64,000 nt of DNA from Martelella alba (GTDB taxonomy: Bacteria > Pseudomonadota > Alphaproteobacteria > Rhizobiales > Rhizobiaceae): contig NZ_VHLG01000012.1 of assembly GCF_006516955.1 (NCBI RefSeq), forward strand, positions 62,001-126,000. The letters run 5' to 3'. The notes under the pieces were generated by a model. It saw nothing but the letters and a program-made list of their open reading frames with translations, was not told the origin of the DNA and did no database searches. A program made the translations under genes and the position numbers. This document shows positions 54,575-63,386 of this stretch, one piece after another (positions within the stretch are counted from its first letter, which is position 1; the number at the start of each line of letters is the position of its first letter).

Positions 54575-55564
54575 ATGCTCTACAGCGATGATTTTCTCAA
54601 GCGGCTTGAAAACGGTGTGCGTGGCGCGATCCCGAACTGGGGGATGCCGGCAGATATGCAGGTGAAACTGCTTACCATTTCTGAAAATGCCACCTATCTG
54701 GCAGAAGATTCGGCAGGCGGGGACAGGATGATCGTGCGGGTCCACCGGCCGGATTATCATACGCGCGAGCAGATCCTGTCCGAACTGGCCTGGATTACGG
54801 CGTTGCGCGAAGACGGCGTGGTGGAAACCCCGCAGCCGATTGCCACGACCGGCGGTGATTATCTGACCCAGTTTTCCGATGGCGAGCATCAGCGCCACGC
54901 TGTTGCCTTCTCCTTCATGTCGGGCAGCGAACCCGATGCCGACAGCGACCAGGTGAAGTGGTACGGACGGCTTGGCGCCATCAATGCCCGCCTTCATGGC
55001 CATGCGCGGCAGTGGCAAAAACCTCAGGGCTTTGATCGCAAGGTGTGGAATTTCGACACCATTCTCGGCCCGTCAGCCCATTGGGGCGACTGGCGTGACG
55101 CCCTTGGCCTGACGGCCGGCGGCAAGGCGGTGCTGGAGCGGACCCATGAGATTCTCAAGGCCGATACCGCCCGCTACGGCGAAGGTGAGGATCGTTTCGG
55201 CCTGGTTCACTGTGATATGCGGGCCGCCAATCTTCTCGTTGATGGCGACCGGCTCGGCGTGATCGATTTCGATGATTGCGGGCTGAGCTGGTATGCCTAT
55301 GACTTTGCCGCCGCGATCTCCTTTCTTGAACATGAACCGGTCGTGCCGGAACTGATGGCCTCCTGGCTTGATGGCTATCGCAGCGTTGCGCCCTTTTCTG
55401 CCGAGCATGAGGCGGCGCTGCCGATGTTCATCATGCTGCGGCGCATGCAGTTGACCGCCTGGATCGCCTCGCATGCCGAAACGCCGACGGCCGAGGCCAT
55501 GGGCACGGATTATACAGACGGCACGGTGGCACTCGCCGAGCGCTATCTCAGCAATCATCATTGA
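54575..55564 (+). CDS. Aminoglycoside-phosphotransferase-fold kinase (hydroxylysine/homoserine kinase-like)
   Basis: The 329-residue protein has the APH-fold kinase pattern: an N-lobe nucleotide site (LLTISENATYLAED, then VRVHRPDYH), catalytic loop in LVHCDMRAANLLVDGDRLG (HxDxxxxN) and metal Asp in VIDFDDCG. Such kinases phosphorylate hydroxyl groups of amino alcohols or amino acids. The class III PLP gene follows 9 nt later with a ribosome site in the gap. In animals a kinase of this fold and a class III PLP phospho-lyase act in sequence on hydroxylysine; the pair here may be equivalent. The ATG at 54575 is tentative. Confidence 0.85.
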   Translation: MLYSDDFLKRLENGVRGAIPNWGMPADMQVKLLTISENATYLAEDSAGGDRMIVRVHRPDYHTREQILSELAWITALREDGVVETPQPIATTGGDYLTQFSDGEHQRHAVAFSFMSGSEPDADSDQVKWYGRLGAINARLHGHARQWQKPQGFDRKVWNFDTILGPSAHWGDWRDALGLTAGGKAVLERTHEILKADTARYGEGEDRFGLVHCDMRAANLLVDGDRLGVIDFDDCGLSWYAYDFAAAISFLEHEPVVPELMASWLDGYRSVAPFSAEHEAALPMFIMLRRMQLTAWIASHAETPTAEAMGTDYTDGTVALAERYLSNHH

Positions 55565-55573
55565 GGAAATCCC

Positions 55574-56905
55574 ATGGGCATGCATGAAGGCATTCTCGAT
55601 CACAACCGCTTCGATCCGGCCAAGGCCGGGGAGCTGGAAGGCCCGCTTGCCGAGCGGATCCGCGCGCGTTCGGCAACCTTCGGACCAGCCTCGGTACTGT
55701 TTTACGAAAGACCGATCGAGGCAGTCCGTGCCGAGGGCGCCTATATGTATGACGCCGACGGCAAGGCCTATCTCGATACCTATAACAATGTCCCCTCGGT
55801 CGGCCATTGCCATCCGCATGTGGCAGAAGCGATTGCCCGCCAATCGGCAACGCTGACAACGAATACCCGCTACCTTGTGAAAATCGTTGAGGATTATTCG
55901 GCGCGGCTGCTTTCAACCTTCCCCGGTGACCTGTCCAATGTGATTTTCACCTGCACCGGCAGTGAGGCCAATGACATTGCCATGCGGATTGCCCGTGAGG
56001 CGACCGGCAACAAGGGGTTCATCGTTACCGAGGCCGCCTATCATGGCAATACCGCCTTCGTGACCGAGATTTCGCCCGATATTTCGCGCAATCGCAAACC
56101 GGCCGACTGGGTGCGGGTCATCCCGGTGCCATCGCTGGCAGATGCGCCGGATGGTGATGTTGCTGGCTGGTTTGCAGCCAATGTGAAAAAGGCTGCCGAG
56201 GAGCTTGCCGAGGCCGGTTTCGGTCTTGCCGCATTCTTCGCCGACTCCATCTTTTCCAGCGATGGCATTCACGCTGATCCGGCTGGTTTCTTAAAGCCGG
56301 TGGTGGAAGCAGTGCATGACGCTGGTGGCCTTTATGTTGCCGATGAGGTTCAGCCCGGCTTTGGCCGCACCGGCGGCGGTCTCTGGGGTTTCATGCGGCA
56401 TGGCATCGAGCCTGATATCGTCACCATGGGCAAGCCGATGGGCAATGGCTTTCCCATGGGCGCCTGCGTCACCCGCCCGGCCCTGTTGCAGGCCTTTTGT
56501 GCCGATACCAATTATTTCAATACCTTCGGCGGCAATCCGGTTGCCGCAGCCGCTGGTATGGCAGTGCTGGATGTGATTGAGGGAGAAGGTCTGGTAGACA
56601 ATGCCAGGCAGACGGGTGCGCTGTTTCTCGATCAGCTAAAGGGTCTCAAATCCCGGCATGGCCGAATTGGCGCGGTGCGTGGCGCCGGCCTGTTTGTCGG
56701 TCTCGATCTTGTCGACGGTGCCGGTCAGCCGGATGCAACCCTGTCGAAAAGGGTGATCAATGCGATGAAGCTGAAGGGGGTTCTCGTCGGTGGCGCCGGG
56801 CGTTTTGCCAATACGCTGAAGATCCGCCCGCCGCTGATCTTCACGCCGGAGCAGTCGGAATTTTTTGTAACGGCGCTTGATCAGGTTCTGTCGGAAACCA
56901 ACTGA
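55574..56905 (+). CDS. Class III aminotransferase-fold PLP enzyme, probable phospho-amino-alcohol phospho-lyase
   Basis: The 443-residue fold-type I PLP enzyme has CTGSEANDIAMRIAREA, GLYVADEVQPGFGRTGGGLW, the PLP lysine in TMGKPMGNGFPMG (Lys287), and YFNTFGGNPVAAAAGMAVL. The last stretch and the DEVQxGFGR region closely resemble the AGXT2L enzymes that eliminate phosphate and ammonia from phosphoethanolamine or phosphohydroxylysine, rather than ordinary aminotransferases. It is the second gene after a kinase, consistent with phosphorylation then elimination. True aminotransferase activity remains possible. Its 3' end converges with nifA. Confidence 0.83.
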   Translation: MGMHEGILDHNRFDPAKAGELEGPLAERIRARSATFGPASVLFYERPIEAVRAEGAYMYDADGKAYLDTYNNVPSVGHCHPHVAEAIARQSATLTTNTRYLVKIVEDYSARLLSTFPGDLSNVIFTCTGSEANDIAMRIAREATGNKGFIVTEAAYHGNTAFVTEISPDISRNRKPADWVRVIPVPSLADAPDGDVAGWFAANVKKAAEELAEAGFGLAAFFADSIFSSDGIHADPAGFLKPVVEAVHDAGGLYVADEVQPGFGRTGGGLWGFMRHGIEPDIVTMGKPMGNGFPMGACVTRPALLQAFCADTNYFNTFGGNPVAAAAGMAVLDVIEGEGLVDNARQTGALFLDQLKGLKSRHGRIGAVRGAGLFVGLDLVDGAGQPDATLSKRVINAMKLKGVLVGGAGRFANTLKIRPPLIFTPEQSEFFVTALDQVLSETN

Positions 56906-56928
56906 TCGCCGGAAAGCCGCGCACGAAA

Positions 56929-56956
56929 GCACCGCATCGACGAAGCGACGCGGTGC
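56929..56956. terminator. Hairpin between convergent phospho-lyase and nifA genes
   Basis: GCACCGC and GCGGTGC flank a 14-nt loop that contains smaller CGACG/CGACG pairings. It lies in the 77-bp gap between two convergent stops and could act on both strands, though no T-run follows on either side. Confidence 0.35.
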
Positions 56957-56982
56957 CTCGGACCACGCTGGGGAAAGCGCGA

Positions 56983-58716
56983 TCAAAACCGTTTCACCGG
57001 TATGTCATGGCGGCGCAGCGCATAGCCAACCTGGCGCGGCGTCAGGCCCAAAAGCCTGGCCGCCTTGGCCTGCACCCAGCCGGATTTTTCCATCGCCTCA
57101 ATCAGTCTCTCGCGCTCCGTCAGCCGTGCGCCCTTGGCGGGACAGCTCGGATCATCCGGGTCGCAGGCCTTGCTGGCATCGCTATAGGGATCGGTCGGTA
57201 GCGGGGCTGCTGGTGCCGGATGTGCTGCCGATGATGGCGGCGCGCCCATTGGCATGGTGTGGCCTTCCGCCAGGGCCGATATCTGCTCACTGCCGCTCAT
57301 CGGATGGCCCGGCCCGGTCCACAAAAGGGCGGAAAGACAGTGGCCGCTCGAACAGGCGAGATCACGCGGCTGGATCACCGCGTCGCGGGCAAGGGTTGCT
57401 GTGCGCTGGACGCAGTTTTCCAGTTCGCGGACATTGCCGGGAAAAAAGCATTTCGACATCAGGTCGAGCGCGCGGCCATCAAAACTCAGATGACGGCGGT
57501 TTTCCTGGTTGAAGCGGGAAAGGAAATTTTCCGCCAGCGGCGGAATATCGCCGGCGCGCTCGCGCAGCGGCGGCAGGATGATCGGCACGACATTGATGCG
57601 GTAATAGAGATCGGCACGGAAATCGCCCTTGCGCACGGCGTCTTCCAGATCCTTGTTGGTGGCGCAGATCAGCCGCACATCGACCTTGATGGTCTTGTTG
57701 CCGCCGACACGCTCGAACTCGCCCTCCTGCAGCACGCGCAGCAGCTTGGCCTGAAAGGCAGGCGAAATCTCGCCGATCTCATCCAGCAAAAGCGTACCGC
57801 CATTGGCGATCTCGAAGCGCCCCATGCGCTGGCTGGTGGCACCGGTAAAGGCACCCTTTTCATGGCCGAAGAGCTCGGATTCCAATACGCTTTCCGGCAA
57901 GGCCGCGCAGTTGAGTTTGATGAAGGGGGCATCCTTGCGTTTGGAATGGGCATGGATCGTCTGGGCAAAAAGCTCCTTGCCGGTGCCGCTTTCACCACGC
58001 AGCAGCACGGTGGAATTGGTCCCGGCAACGATCTCGACCATTTCCAGCACGCGCCTGACCGCAGGCGAGGAGCCGACAATGCCGCTTGCCTTGCCATCAA
58101 GGCTGGCCTTGCGCAGCCGCCGCCGCGAACCATCCTCCAGCGATTTTTCCAGCCGCCGCTGCTGTTCCAGCATGCGCTGGCGATCCTCGCTCAAAAGCCG
58201 GTGCAGGCGGATTGTCTGGCCGACAAGATTGGCGACCATGGTGAGAAAGCGCACATCATCGTCATAGCGGAAGATGTTGGAACCGTCGCGCTCGCGGTCG
58301 ATCGACAGTGTGCCGAGCACCTTATAGGCCGCCTTGACCGGCACACCGATAAAGGCGATCGGCTTGCCGTCGCGCTGCTTGTGAAACAGACCGCTCTCCG
58401 CCACATCGGGTATGACCAGTGGTGTTGCGGTGGCGACGATCTCGTCAATTACGGCCTGCGGCACAGGCGGATTGTCTCCGGCATCTTTCGGCAGCGATGT
58501 GCCGGCAATGGCCGTCAGTTCCGGAAGCCCGCCTTCATCAATCACGACAATCGCGCCGCCGCGCATCTGCAAGAATGAGGACAGGATATTGACGACATTG
58601 GCGAGCGTCAGCTCAAGCCGGGCGGGTTCTGCGAGAATTTTCGAAATCTCGTAAATGCCGCTCAGTGAAATATCGGCCGTGCGCGCTGTGCGCTGAGTTG
58701 TATTAGCAAATGCCAT
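56983..58716 (-). CDS. nifA: Nif-specific sigma54 activator NifA
   Basis: Activates nif and fix operons with sigma54 when oxygen is low. The 577-residue protein has an N-terminal GAF domain (about 20-170), AAA+ core (Walker A GESGTGKE, sigma54-contact GAFTGA, Walker [12 protein letters not shown]), the inter-domain cysteine motif C-x11-C-x19-C-x4-C (Cys423, 435, 455, 460), and a C-terminal helix-turn-helix ([20 protein letters not shown]). The cysteine motif is the mark of rhizobial oxygen-sensitive NifA. I chose the ATG at 58716 with AAAGGCGG five bases upstream over the GTG at 58722. It lies downstream of fixABCX with a 426-bp gap. Confidence 0.97.
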   Translation of the reverse strand: MAFANTTQRTARTADISLSGIYEISKILAEPARLELTLANVVNILSSFLQMRGGAIVVIDEGGLPELTAIAGTSLPKDAGDNPPVPQAVIDEIVATATPLVIPDVAESGLFHKQRDGKPIAFIGVPVKAAYKVLGTLSIDRERDGSNIFRYDDDVRFLTMVANLVGQTIRLHRLLSEDRQRMLEQQRRLEKSLEDGSRRRLRKASLDGKASGIVGSSPAVRRVLEMVEIVAGTNSTVLLRGESGTGKELFAQTIHAHSKRKDAPFIKLNCAALPESVLESELFGHEKGAFTGATSQRMGRFEIANGGTLLLDEIGEISPAFQAKLLRVLQEGEFERVGGNKTIKVDVRLICATNKDLEDAVRKGDFRADLYYRINVVPIILPPLRERAGDIPPLAENFLSRFNQENRRHLSFDGRALDLMSKCFFPGNVRELENCVQRTATLARDAVIQPRDLACSSGHCLSALLWTGPGHPMSGSEQISALAEGHTMPMGAPPSSAAHPAPAAPLPTDPYSDASKACDPDDPSCPAKGARLTERERLIEAMEKSGWVQAKAARLLGLTPRQVGYALRRHDIPVKRF

Positions 58717-59142
58717 GGCCACCGCCTTTTGCCGTGCGAAAGGCGCAACAGGCGCTTCGCGACCGCATCAATCTGGATGCCATTCGACAGCGAAAAGTCC
58801 CGGGCGGTGTCCTCAAGGAGCGTATTTTTCTGATTTCCCACAAGGATAGAATGGTTCTCATCATTGTCAATTAAGAATCGTCAAAAAGCCCGAAAATACG
58901 GGATTTCCTGACAATGCAACGTGCCGGAGACCATCCGGAGCCAGGCATTTCATCAGAGATTCGAACAGGATAAAGTCTGATCAAAAAATCGATTTTCGAA
59001 CATGGCTTCAGGCCGATCTGGTATTGCAATGCAAAAATCCTGTTCTAGCCAGATGCTGCGACAGCGCTCGACCAAAACGTGTAAGCGCTGTCGTCAGGCC
59101 AGGCTGCTGGCGGGGCTCGCCTGGCTGCCGCGGGATGATCGG
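58717..59142. other. fixX-nifA intergenic region
   Basis: This 426-bp gap has a hairpin at 59059-59093 and a weak CCCG/CGGG hairpin followed by TTTTT on the minus strand near 58885-58905. I found no convincing -24/-12 promoter, NifA site or FixK-type box, so nifA may be read from fixA or from an unrecognised promoter. Confidence 0.5.
59059..59093 (-). other. Strong hairpin after fixX
   Basis: CGACAGCGCT and AGCGCTGTCG are perfect 10-base inverted copies with a 15-nt loop, 50 nt after the fixX stop. There is no T-run, so it may be a partial terminator or message stabiliser that lowers read-through into nifA. Confidence 0.55.
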
Positions 59143-59442
59143 TCAGCCGAATTTGAACAACACGCCATAGCCGCCGCGCGGCCAGTTCCACTGAATGTCA
59201 CCGGCGGCTTCACACAAAACCCGGCAGGTGCCGCATTCCATGCAGCCATCAGCGGTGATTTCCACCTGGCCCTTGTCGTTGAGTTCATAGCATTTGGCCG
59301 GGCAGACCTTGGTCAGCGCCAGAAGATTGGCGCTCGGCGTCTCATGCGGCATGACCTTGATATGCGGGCGGCCGACATCGACCAGATAGCGGTTCTGATA
59401 GAGCTTGTCCTCGACGCGGACCTTTTTCACCATGGTTGTCAT
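59143..59442 (-). CDS. fixX: Ferredoxin-like protein FixX
   Basis: The 99-residue protein has the FixX sequence pattern [19 protein letters not shown] and the iron-sulfur region CPAKCYELN and [11 protein letters not shown]. It is the ferredoxin partner of the FixABCX electron-bifurcating complex that supplies low-potential electrons to nitrogenase. The ATG at 59442 follows GGAGACGAC; the longer frame from 59499 runs into fixC. Length matches rhizobial FixX (about 98). Confidence 0.96.
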   Translation of the reverse strand: MTTMVKKVRVEDKLYQNRYLVDVGRPHIKVMPHETPSANLLALTKVCPAKCYELNDKGQVEITADGCMECGTCRVLCEAAGDIQWNWPRGGYGVLFKFG

Positions 59443-59467
59443 TGTCGTCTCCGGGGTCTGGTTGGTT

Positions 59468-60775
59468 TCAACGCCAGGCAAAGGCAAAGCGCACGGCATC
59501 GGACATCAGCCCGACGGCGGAGCGCCCGCGGATGAAACTCTTCATGATCGAAAGCTCGGCCGTGCGTTTCGGCGTGCCGTCGACGCGCAGGAAATTCTGC
59601 ATCGCCTTATTGGTGAGCTCGGGATAGGTGAGAAAGAAGTTCTTCGAATTGGTATGCATCAGCGCCGGCATCTGCTTCAGCTTCTTCAGGTCCTTCATGA
59701 CAAAGGAATTGTCGAGCTTCTTCTTGTAGAGTGCCAGATTGGCGCTGGTCATCGGCTCATGCCGGGTCTTGATATCGAAGATGGCCTCCGCCGCCATGCG
59801 GCCGGAGGTCATCGCCAGGTTGGAACCTTCGCGGTGAACCGCATTGTTGAAATGCGCCGCATCCCCCACCTGTACCCAGCCATCGCCATAGAGTTGGGGC
59901 ACGGCCTTGAACCCGCCTTCGGGGATCAGATGGGCCGAATATTCCTTCACCTCGGAACCGGCAATCAGCGATCTGATAGAGGGATGGCGCTTCAGCACCT
60001 CCAGCATCTCATAGGGGCTTTCCTGCTGCTCGGCGAATTCGGAGACCAGACAGCCGACGCCAAGCGAAATGGATTCGCGGTTGGTATAGAGGAAGGCGAG
60101 ACCGGTCATACCCTTGGAGAAAGTGCCGATCGCCTCCACCACCACGCCCTCATTGCCGGTGAGGCCAAAACGCTGGCAGATCACCTCTTCGGGCAGGAAA
60201 TGCATTTCCTTCACCGCCAGCGCCACGGTTTCCGCCTTCGGCGTATGGCGCAGCCCGGCGCGGGTGGCAAGCAGCCCGTTGACGCCCTCGGCCAGCACCA
60301 CGACATCGGCCATGATCGCGCCGCCGGTGCGGTCGGTCTTGACCCCGATCACCTTGCCTTTTGTGTCACGGACAAGTTCGGTCACGGTGGTTTCGCAGAG
60401 CACGGTCGCACCGGCCTCGCGGACCTTTGCATTGAACCACTTGTCGAATTGCGAGCGGATGATGGTGTAGCGGTTCGGCTTTTCTTCGTTGAAGTCATCG
60501 GACCGGTACTGCATGCCCGTATGCGAGCTATCATTCATCATGAAGAAACGCTGTTCGACGATATGGCGCTCCAGCGGCGCATCCTCGCGAAAATCCGGAA
60601 TGATCTTTTCCAGCATGTTGGCATACATGATGGCGCCCTGGACATTCTTGGAGCCGGAATATTCGCCGCGTTCCAGTTGCAGCACCTTCATGCCTTTCGA
60701 GGCCATGACATAGGCTGCTGCATTGCCGGCCATACCGGCACCGACGACGATGGCATCGAATTTTTCATCAATCAT
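59468..60775 (-). CDS. fixC: Electron transfer flavoprotein-quinone oxidoreductase FixC
   Basis: The 435-residue FAD protein starts [20 protein letters not shown] (dinucleotide fold) and has the [19 protein letters not shown] flavin-contact region typical of the FixC/ETF-QO family. It passes electrons from FixAB to quinone and FixX in the bifurcating complex at the cytoplasmic membrane. It lies 13 nt after fixB and 25 nt before fixX in the same operon. Confidence 0.96.
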   Translation of the reverse strand: MIDEKFDAIVVGAGMAGNAAAYVMASKGMKVLQLERGEYSGSKNVQGAIMYANMLEKIIPDFREDAPLERHIVEQRFFMMNDSSHTGMQYRSDDFNEEKPNRYTIIRSQFDKWFNAKVREAGATVLCETTVTELVRDTKGKVIGVKTDRTGGAIMADVVVLAEGVNGLLATRAGLRHTPKAETVALAVKEMHFLPEEVICQRFGLTGNEGVVVEAIGTFSKGMTGLAFLYTNRESISLGVGCLVSEFAEQQESPYEMLEVLKRHPSIRSLIAGSEVKEYSAHLIPEGGFKAVPQLYGDGWVQVGDAAHFNNAVHREGSNLAMTSGRMAAEAIFDIKTRHEPMTSANLALYKKKLDNSFVMKDLKKLKQMPALMHTNSKNFFLTYPELTNKAMQNFLRVDGTPKRTAELSIMKSFIRGRSAVGLMSDAVRFAFAWR

Positions 60776-60788
60776 GGTCCACTCTCCG

Positions 60789-61895
60789 TCAGCTTGCGAT
60801 CTTGTCGCGGTTATGCGGCGAAAGCCGCCGCTTGAAGGCTTCCGTCAGCGCGGGCAGAAACCGGATTGCGTCAGTCACGAGACCGACATGAGCGAAATCG
60901 AAAATCGGCGCTGCGGGATCGGTGTTGATGGCGACGATCAGATCGGCGCCCTCGACGCCGACGCGATGCTGGATCGCGCCGGAAATGCCGGCGGCGATAT
61001 AGAGCTTCGGACGGATTGTCTTGCCGGTCTGTCCCACCTGGCGTTCCGCCGGCATCCAGCCTTTCTGCACCACCGGCCGCGAACAGCCATATTCGGCGCC
61101 GAGTGTGGTGGCGAGGTTCTTCACCAGCTGCATGTTTTCCAGTGCACCAAGCCCCATGCCGCCGGCAATGACGACATCGGCATAGGCAAGGTTGGCCTTG
61201 TGCGACTGGGCATCGGGAATAAAATCCAGGATCTTGGTGATGATGCTTTCTTCCTTGAGATCAAGCTTCACCTCGACGACTTTGCCGACCGGGCGTTCGA
61301 CACGGTCGGGCATCGACATCACGCGGGGGCGGATCGTTGCCATTTGCGGGCGGAAATTCAGCGTATAGATGGTGCAGAGCAGTGAGCCGCCGAAAGTCGG
61401 CCGGGTGGCGGCCAGCGACTTGTCATCGTCGACATCGAGCGCGGTGCAATCGGCGGTGAGGCCCGTCTTCAGCGTGGTGGCAACCGAACCGGCGAGATCG
61501 CGGCCAAGCGTGGTGGCGCCAAGCAGCAGGATCTCGGGCTTGTAGGTGTTGACCAGATCGGTCATCGCCTTGGTATAGGGCTCGTTGCGATAGTCGTGGA
61601 GAATGTCGTCTTCGACCAGATAAGCCATGTCGGCGCCGTAGCAGAAGGCTTCGGCAATGGCATGACGTGTTGCCTCGCCCGGCGGCCCCATGACGACGGC
61701 TGCCAGTTCAACACCAAGCTTGTCGGCGAGTTTACGGCCTTCGCCCAAAAGTTCGAAGGAGACCGGATGGACGGCACCGCGCTCCATTTCGATGGCGACC
61801 CAGACATGACGATAGGCCTTGAAATGGTCCGGCAGTTCTTTCTTCATGCCGCCGCGACCGGCAGCAGGGCGGGGGGCTGGTTTTGCCTCAGGCAT
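60789..61895 (-). CDS. fixB: Electron transfer flavoprotein alpha subunit FixB
   Basis: The 368-residue protein ends with the ETF-alpha FAD-binding region ([28 protein letters not shown], cited near residues 285-315; [21 protein letters not shown]) and has the [20 protein letters not shown] segment. With FixA it forms the flavoprotein that bifurcates electrons from NADH toward FixX. The start has a longer proline-rich N-terminus ([12 protein letters not shown]) than housekeeping ETF, as in nitrogen-fixation FixB. It follows fixA by 13 nt. Confidence 0.96.
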   Translation of the reverse strand: MPEAKPAPRPAAGRGGMKKELPDHFKAYRHVWVAIEMERGAVHPVSFELLGEGRKLADKLGVELAAVVMGPPGEATRHAIAEAFCYGADMAYLVEDDILHDYRNEPYTKAMTDLVNTYKPEILLLGATTLGRDLAGSVATTLKTGLTADCTALDVDDDKSLAATRPTFGGSLLCTIYTLNFRPQMATIRPRVMSMPDRVERPVGKVVEVKLDLKEESIITKILDFIPDAQSHKANLAYADVVIAGGMGLGALENMQLVKNLATTLGAEYGCSRPVVQKGWMPAERQVGQTGKTIRPKLYIAAGISGAIQHRVGVEGADLIVAINTDPAAPIFDFAHVGLVTDAIRFLPALTEAFKRRLSPHNRDKIAS

Positions 61896-61908
61896 GGTCT
61901 TGTCCCTT

Positions 61909-62760
61909 TCAGCGCTGGGCCAGCTCGGCCAGATCGGCTTCGAGATGGGGTTGTCGTTTCATCAGATCCTCGATCAGCGCTTCGGCGAGATCGCGGGGAT
62001 TGTCATCGGCGACGGCAATGACGGCGGCTTTTTCCGAACGTGGCTGCGGCGAGAAAATCCGCTTCACCACGGTGGGCGAGCCACGCAATCCACATTTCAG
62101 CAGATCCTCGATACCGGCCTCTGCCGCCGACCAGGTGATCACTTCGGCGCGGGCGGCGCTGAGCGCATCATTGAGTGATCCACGGCGAATATCATTGGTG
62201 CCTTCCAGCATGGTGATGAGGCAGGGCAGCTTTGTCTTCAGCACCTGTACGCCGCCCTCGGCGCGCCGCTCCACGGTGATGGCGCGGGCCTCCAGATCAA
62301 GCGGGCCAAGTTTGGCGACATAGGTAAGCTGGTTGAGGCCGAGGCGCTTGGCGATACCGGGGCCGACCTGGGCAGTGTCGCCATCAATCGTCTGCTTGCC
62401 GGTGAAAACCACATCGGGCGCGCCGAAATCGCGGCCGATCTTCTCGATCGCCGCCGACAGCGCGAACGAGGTGGCAAGCGTGTCGGAACCGGCAAAATAG
62501 CGGTCCGTCAGCAGAACAGCGCGGTTGGCACCATAGGTGAGCGCCTTGCGCAGCGCATCCGCCGCCATCGGCGGCCCCATGGTCAAAACGGTCACTTCAC
62601 CGCCATGGGTATCGCGCAGGCGCAGTGCCTCTTCCAGCGAGAAGAGATCATAAGGGTTGATGATGGTCGGAACGCCCTGTCGCATGATCGTATTGGTGAC
62701 CGGGTGGACACGGATCTGCGCTGAGTCTGGAACCTGCTTGATACAGACGACAATATGCAT
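61909..62760 (-). CDS. fixA: Electron transfer flavoprotein beta subunit FixA
   Basis: The 283-residue protein begins [20 protein letters not shown] and has [16 protein letters not shown] and [20 protein letters not shown], typical of FixA. It is the NADH-oxidising partner of FixB. The ATG at 62760 gives the family start; the longer upstream frame crosses the promoter. It is the first gene of fixABCX, with a complete NifA-sigma54 control region upstream. Confidence 0.97.
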   Translation of the reverse strand: MHIVVCIKQVPDSAQIRVHPVTNTIMRQGVPTIINPYDLFSLEEALRLRDTHGGEVTVLTMGPPMAADALRKALTYGANRAVLLTDRYFAGSDTLATSFALSAAIEKIGRDFGAPDVVFTGKQTIDGDTAQVGPGIAKRLGLNQLTYVAKLGPLDLEARAITVERRAEGGVQVLKTKLPCLITMLEGTNDIRRGSLNDALSAARAEVITWSAAEAGIEDLLKCGLRGSPTVVKRIFSPQPRSEKAAVIAVADDNPRDLAEALIEDLMKRQPHLEADLAELAQR

Positions 62761-62803
62761 GTTTGTCCGCCTTTCGCGCTTGAAATATCTCTGGCAAAGA
62801 AAA

Positions 62804-62819
62804 AGCATAAAGCGTGCCA
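62804..62819 (-). promoter_or_regulatory. Sigma54 (-24/-12) promoter of fixA
   Basis: On the minus strand TGGCAC, five bases, and ATGC place GG and GC exactly 10 bases apart; one base differs from the TTGC consensus. Transcription would start near 62793, about 33 nt before the fixA ATG. Confidence 0.8.
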
Positions 62820-62836
62820 CGCCTTGGGTGGCGGAT

Positions 62837-62849
62837 TAAATTATTGATT
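62837..62849 (-). promoter_or_regulatory. IHF-binding site between the NifA site and fixA promoter
   Basis: The minus strand reads AATCAATAATTTA, a full match to the IHF consensus WATCAANNNNTTR, in an AT-rich stretch between the activator site and the promoter, where IHF bending is expected. Confidence 0.65.
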
Positions 62850-62892
62850 TTTATGTATTTATTTTTGAAGTGTGACAGAGCGGGTTGGTCTT

Positions 62893-62908
62893 TGTCGGCC
62901 TTGCGACA
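62893..62908. promoter_or_regulatory. NifA upstream activator sequence of fixA
   Basis: TGT, ten bases, ACA is the NifA-binding consensus. It is about 75-90 bp upstream of the -24 element, the usual distance for nif promoters. Confidence 0.75.
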
Positions 62909-62946
62909 TAGAAGCGTCGGATCAGCGACAGCCAGCATCGGGCACG

Positions 62947-62976
62947 AAAAAAGGGCAGGTCCCGAAGAACCCGCCC
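62947..62976 (-). terminator. Terminator after nifW
   Basis: On the minus strand GGGCGGGTTC, TTCG and GGACCTGCCC form a 10-bp stem with two wobble pairs and a stable UUCG loop, followed by TTTTTT. It ends the nifV-nifW transcript before the fixA control region. Confidence 0.85.
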
Positions 62977-63005
62977 AAGTTGGCACAGCATGCGCTTCAG
63001 GGAAC

Positions 63006-63386
63006 CTAAATCTCGTCGATCGGGCCGAGGATGGCCGAAAGCGGCACGAAGGCGCCGCGTTCCTCTGCCGGCCGGTCGGGATCATGGTCTTTCAGCACCT
63101 TGAAAACCCGTTTCGACAAAGGTGAGGCGCTTTCAAATTCGCCATAGGCGCGCTCCAGCGTGGCGCGCGCACGGGCAGCAACGATGCTGTCGGGCAGATC
63201 GTCAAAATCCTCTTCCGCCAGATATTGTCCCATGCGCTTCAGAATATGCAGCCGCGCCACATCCAGCACTTTCGGATCGTAGAAGACACCGAGCGCCATG
63301 AAGAAATCCTCTGCCGAGGACAGCTGCTTCAGCCGCTTCAATATATCCTTTACATCGATTTGCGGTGTCGATGAACATGAACTCAT
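63006..63386 (-). CDS. nifW: Nitrogenase-stabilising protein NifW
   Basis: The 126-residue protein matches NifW: LKRLKQLSSAEDFFMALGVFYDPKVLDVARLHILKRMGQYL (residues 16-57) and SPLSKRVFKVLKDHD. NifW helps protect or assemble the MoFe protein. Its ATG overlaps the nifV stop by 4 nt, and a strong terminator follows. Confidence 0.95.
   Translation of the reverse strand: MSSCSSTPQIDVKDILKRLKQLSSAEDFFMALGVFYDPKVLDVARLHILKRMGQYLAEEDFDDLPDSIVAARARATLERAYGEFESASPLSKRVFKVLKDHDPDRPAEERGAFVPLSAILGPIDEI

Noticed and set aside
58905-58935. Possible -24/-12 promoter for nifA (CGGCAC followed by TTG)
   Set aside because: The spacing between GG and the -12 element is off by one base and the GC doublet is missing.
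58970-59000. Possible FixK/FNR-type box near TTGATC on the minus strand
   Set aside because: The second half-site does not match ATCAA at the required spacing.
62978-62998. TGGCAC on the plus strand resembling a sigma54 -24 element
   Set aside because: It points into the 3' end of nifW on the opposite strand and lacks a matching -12 element.
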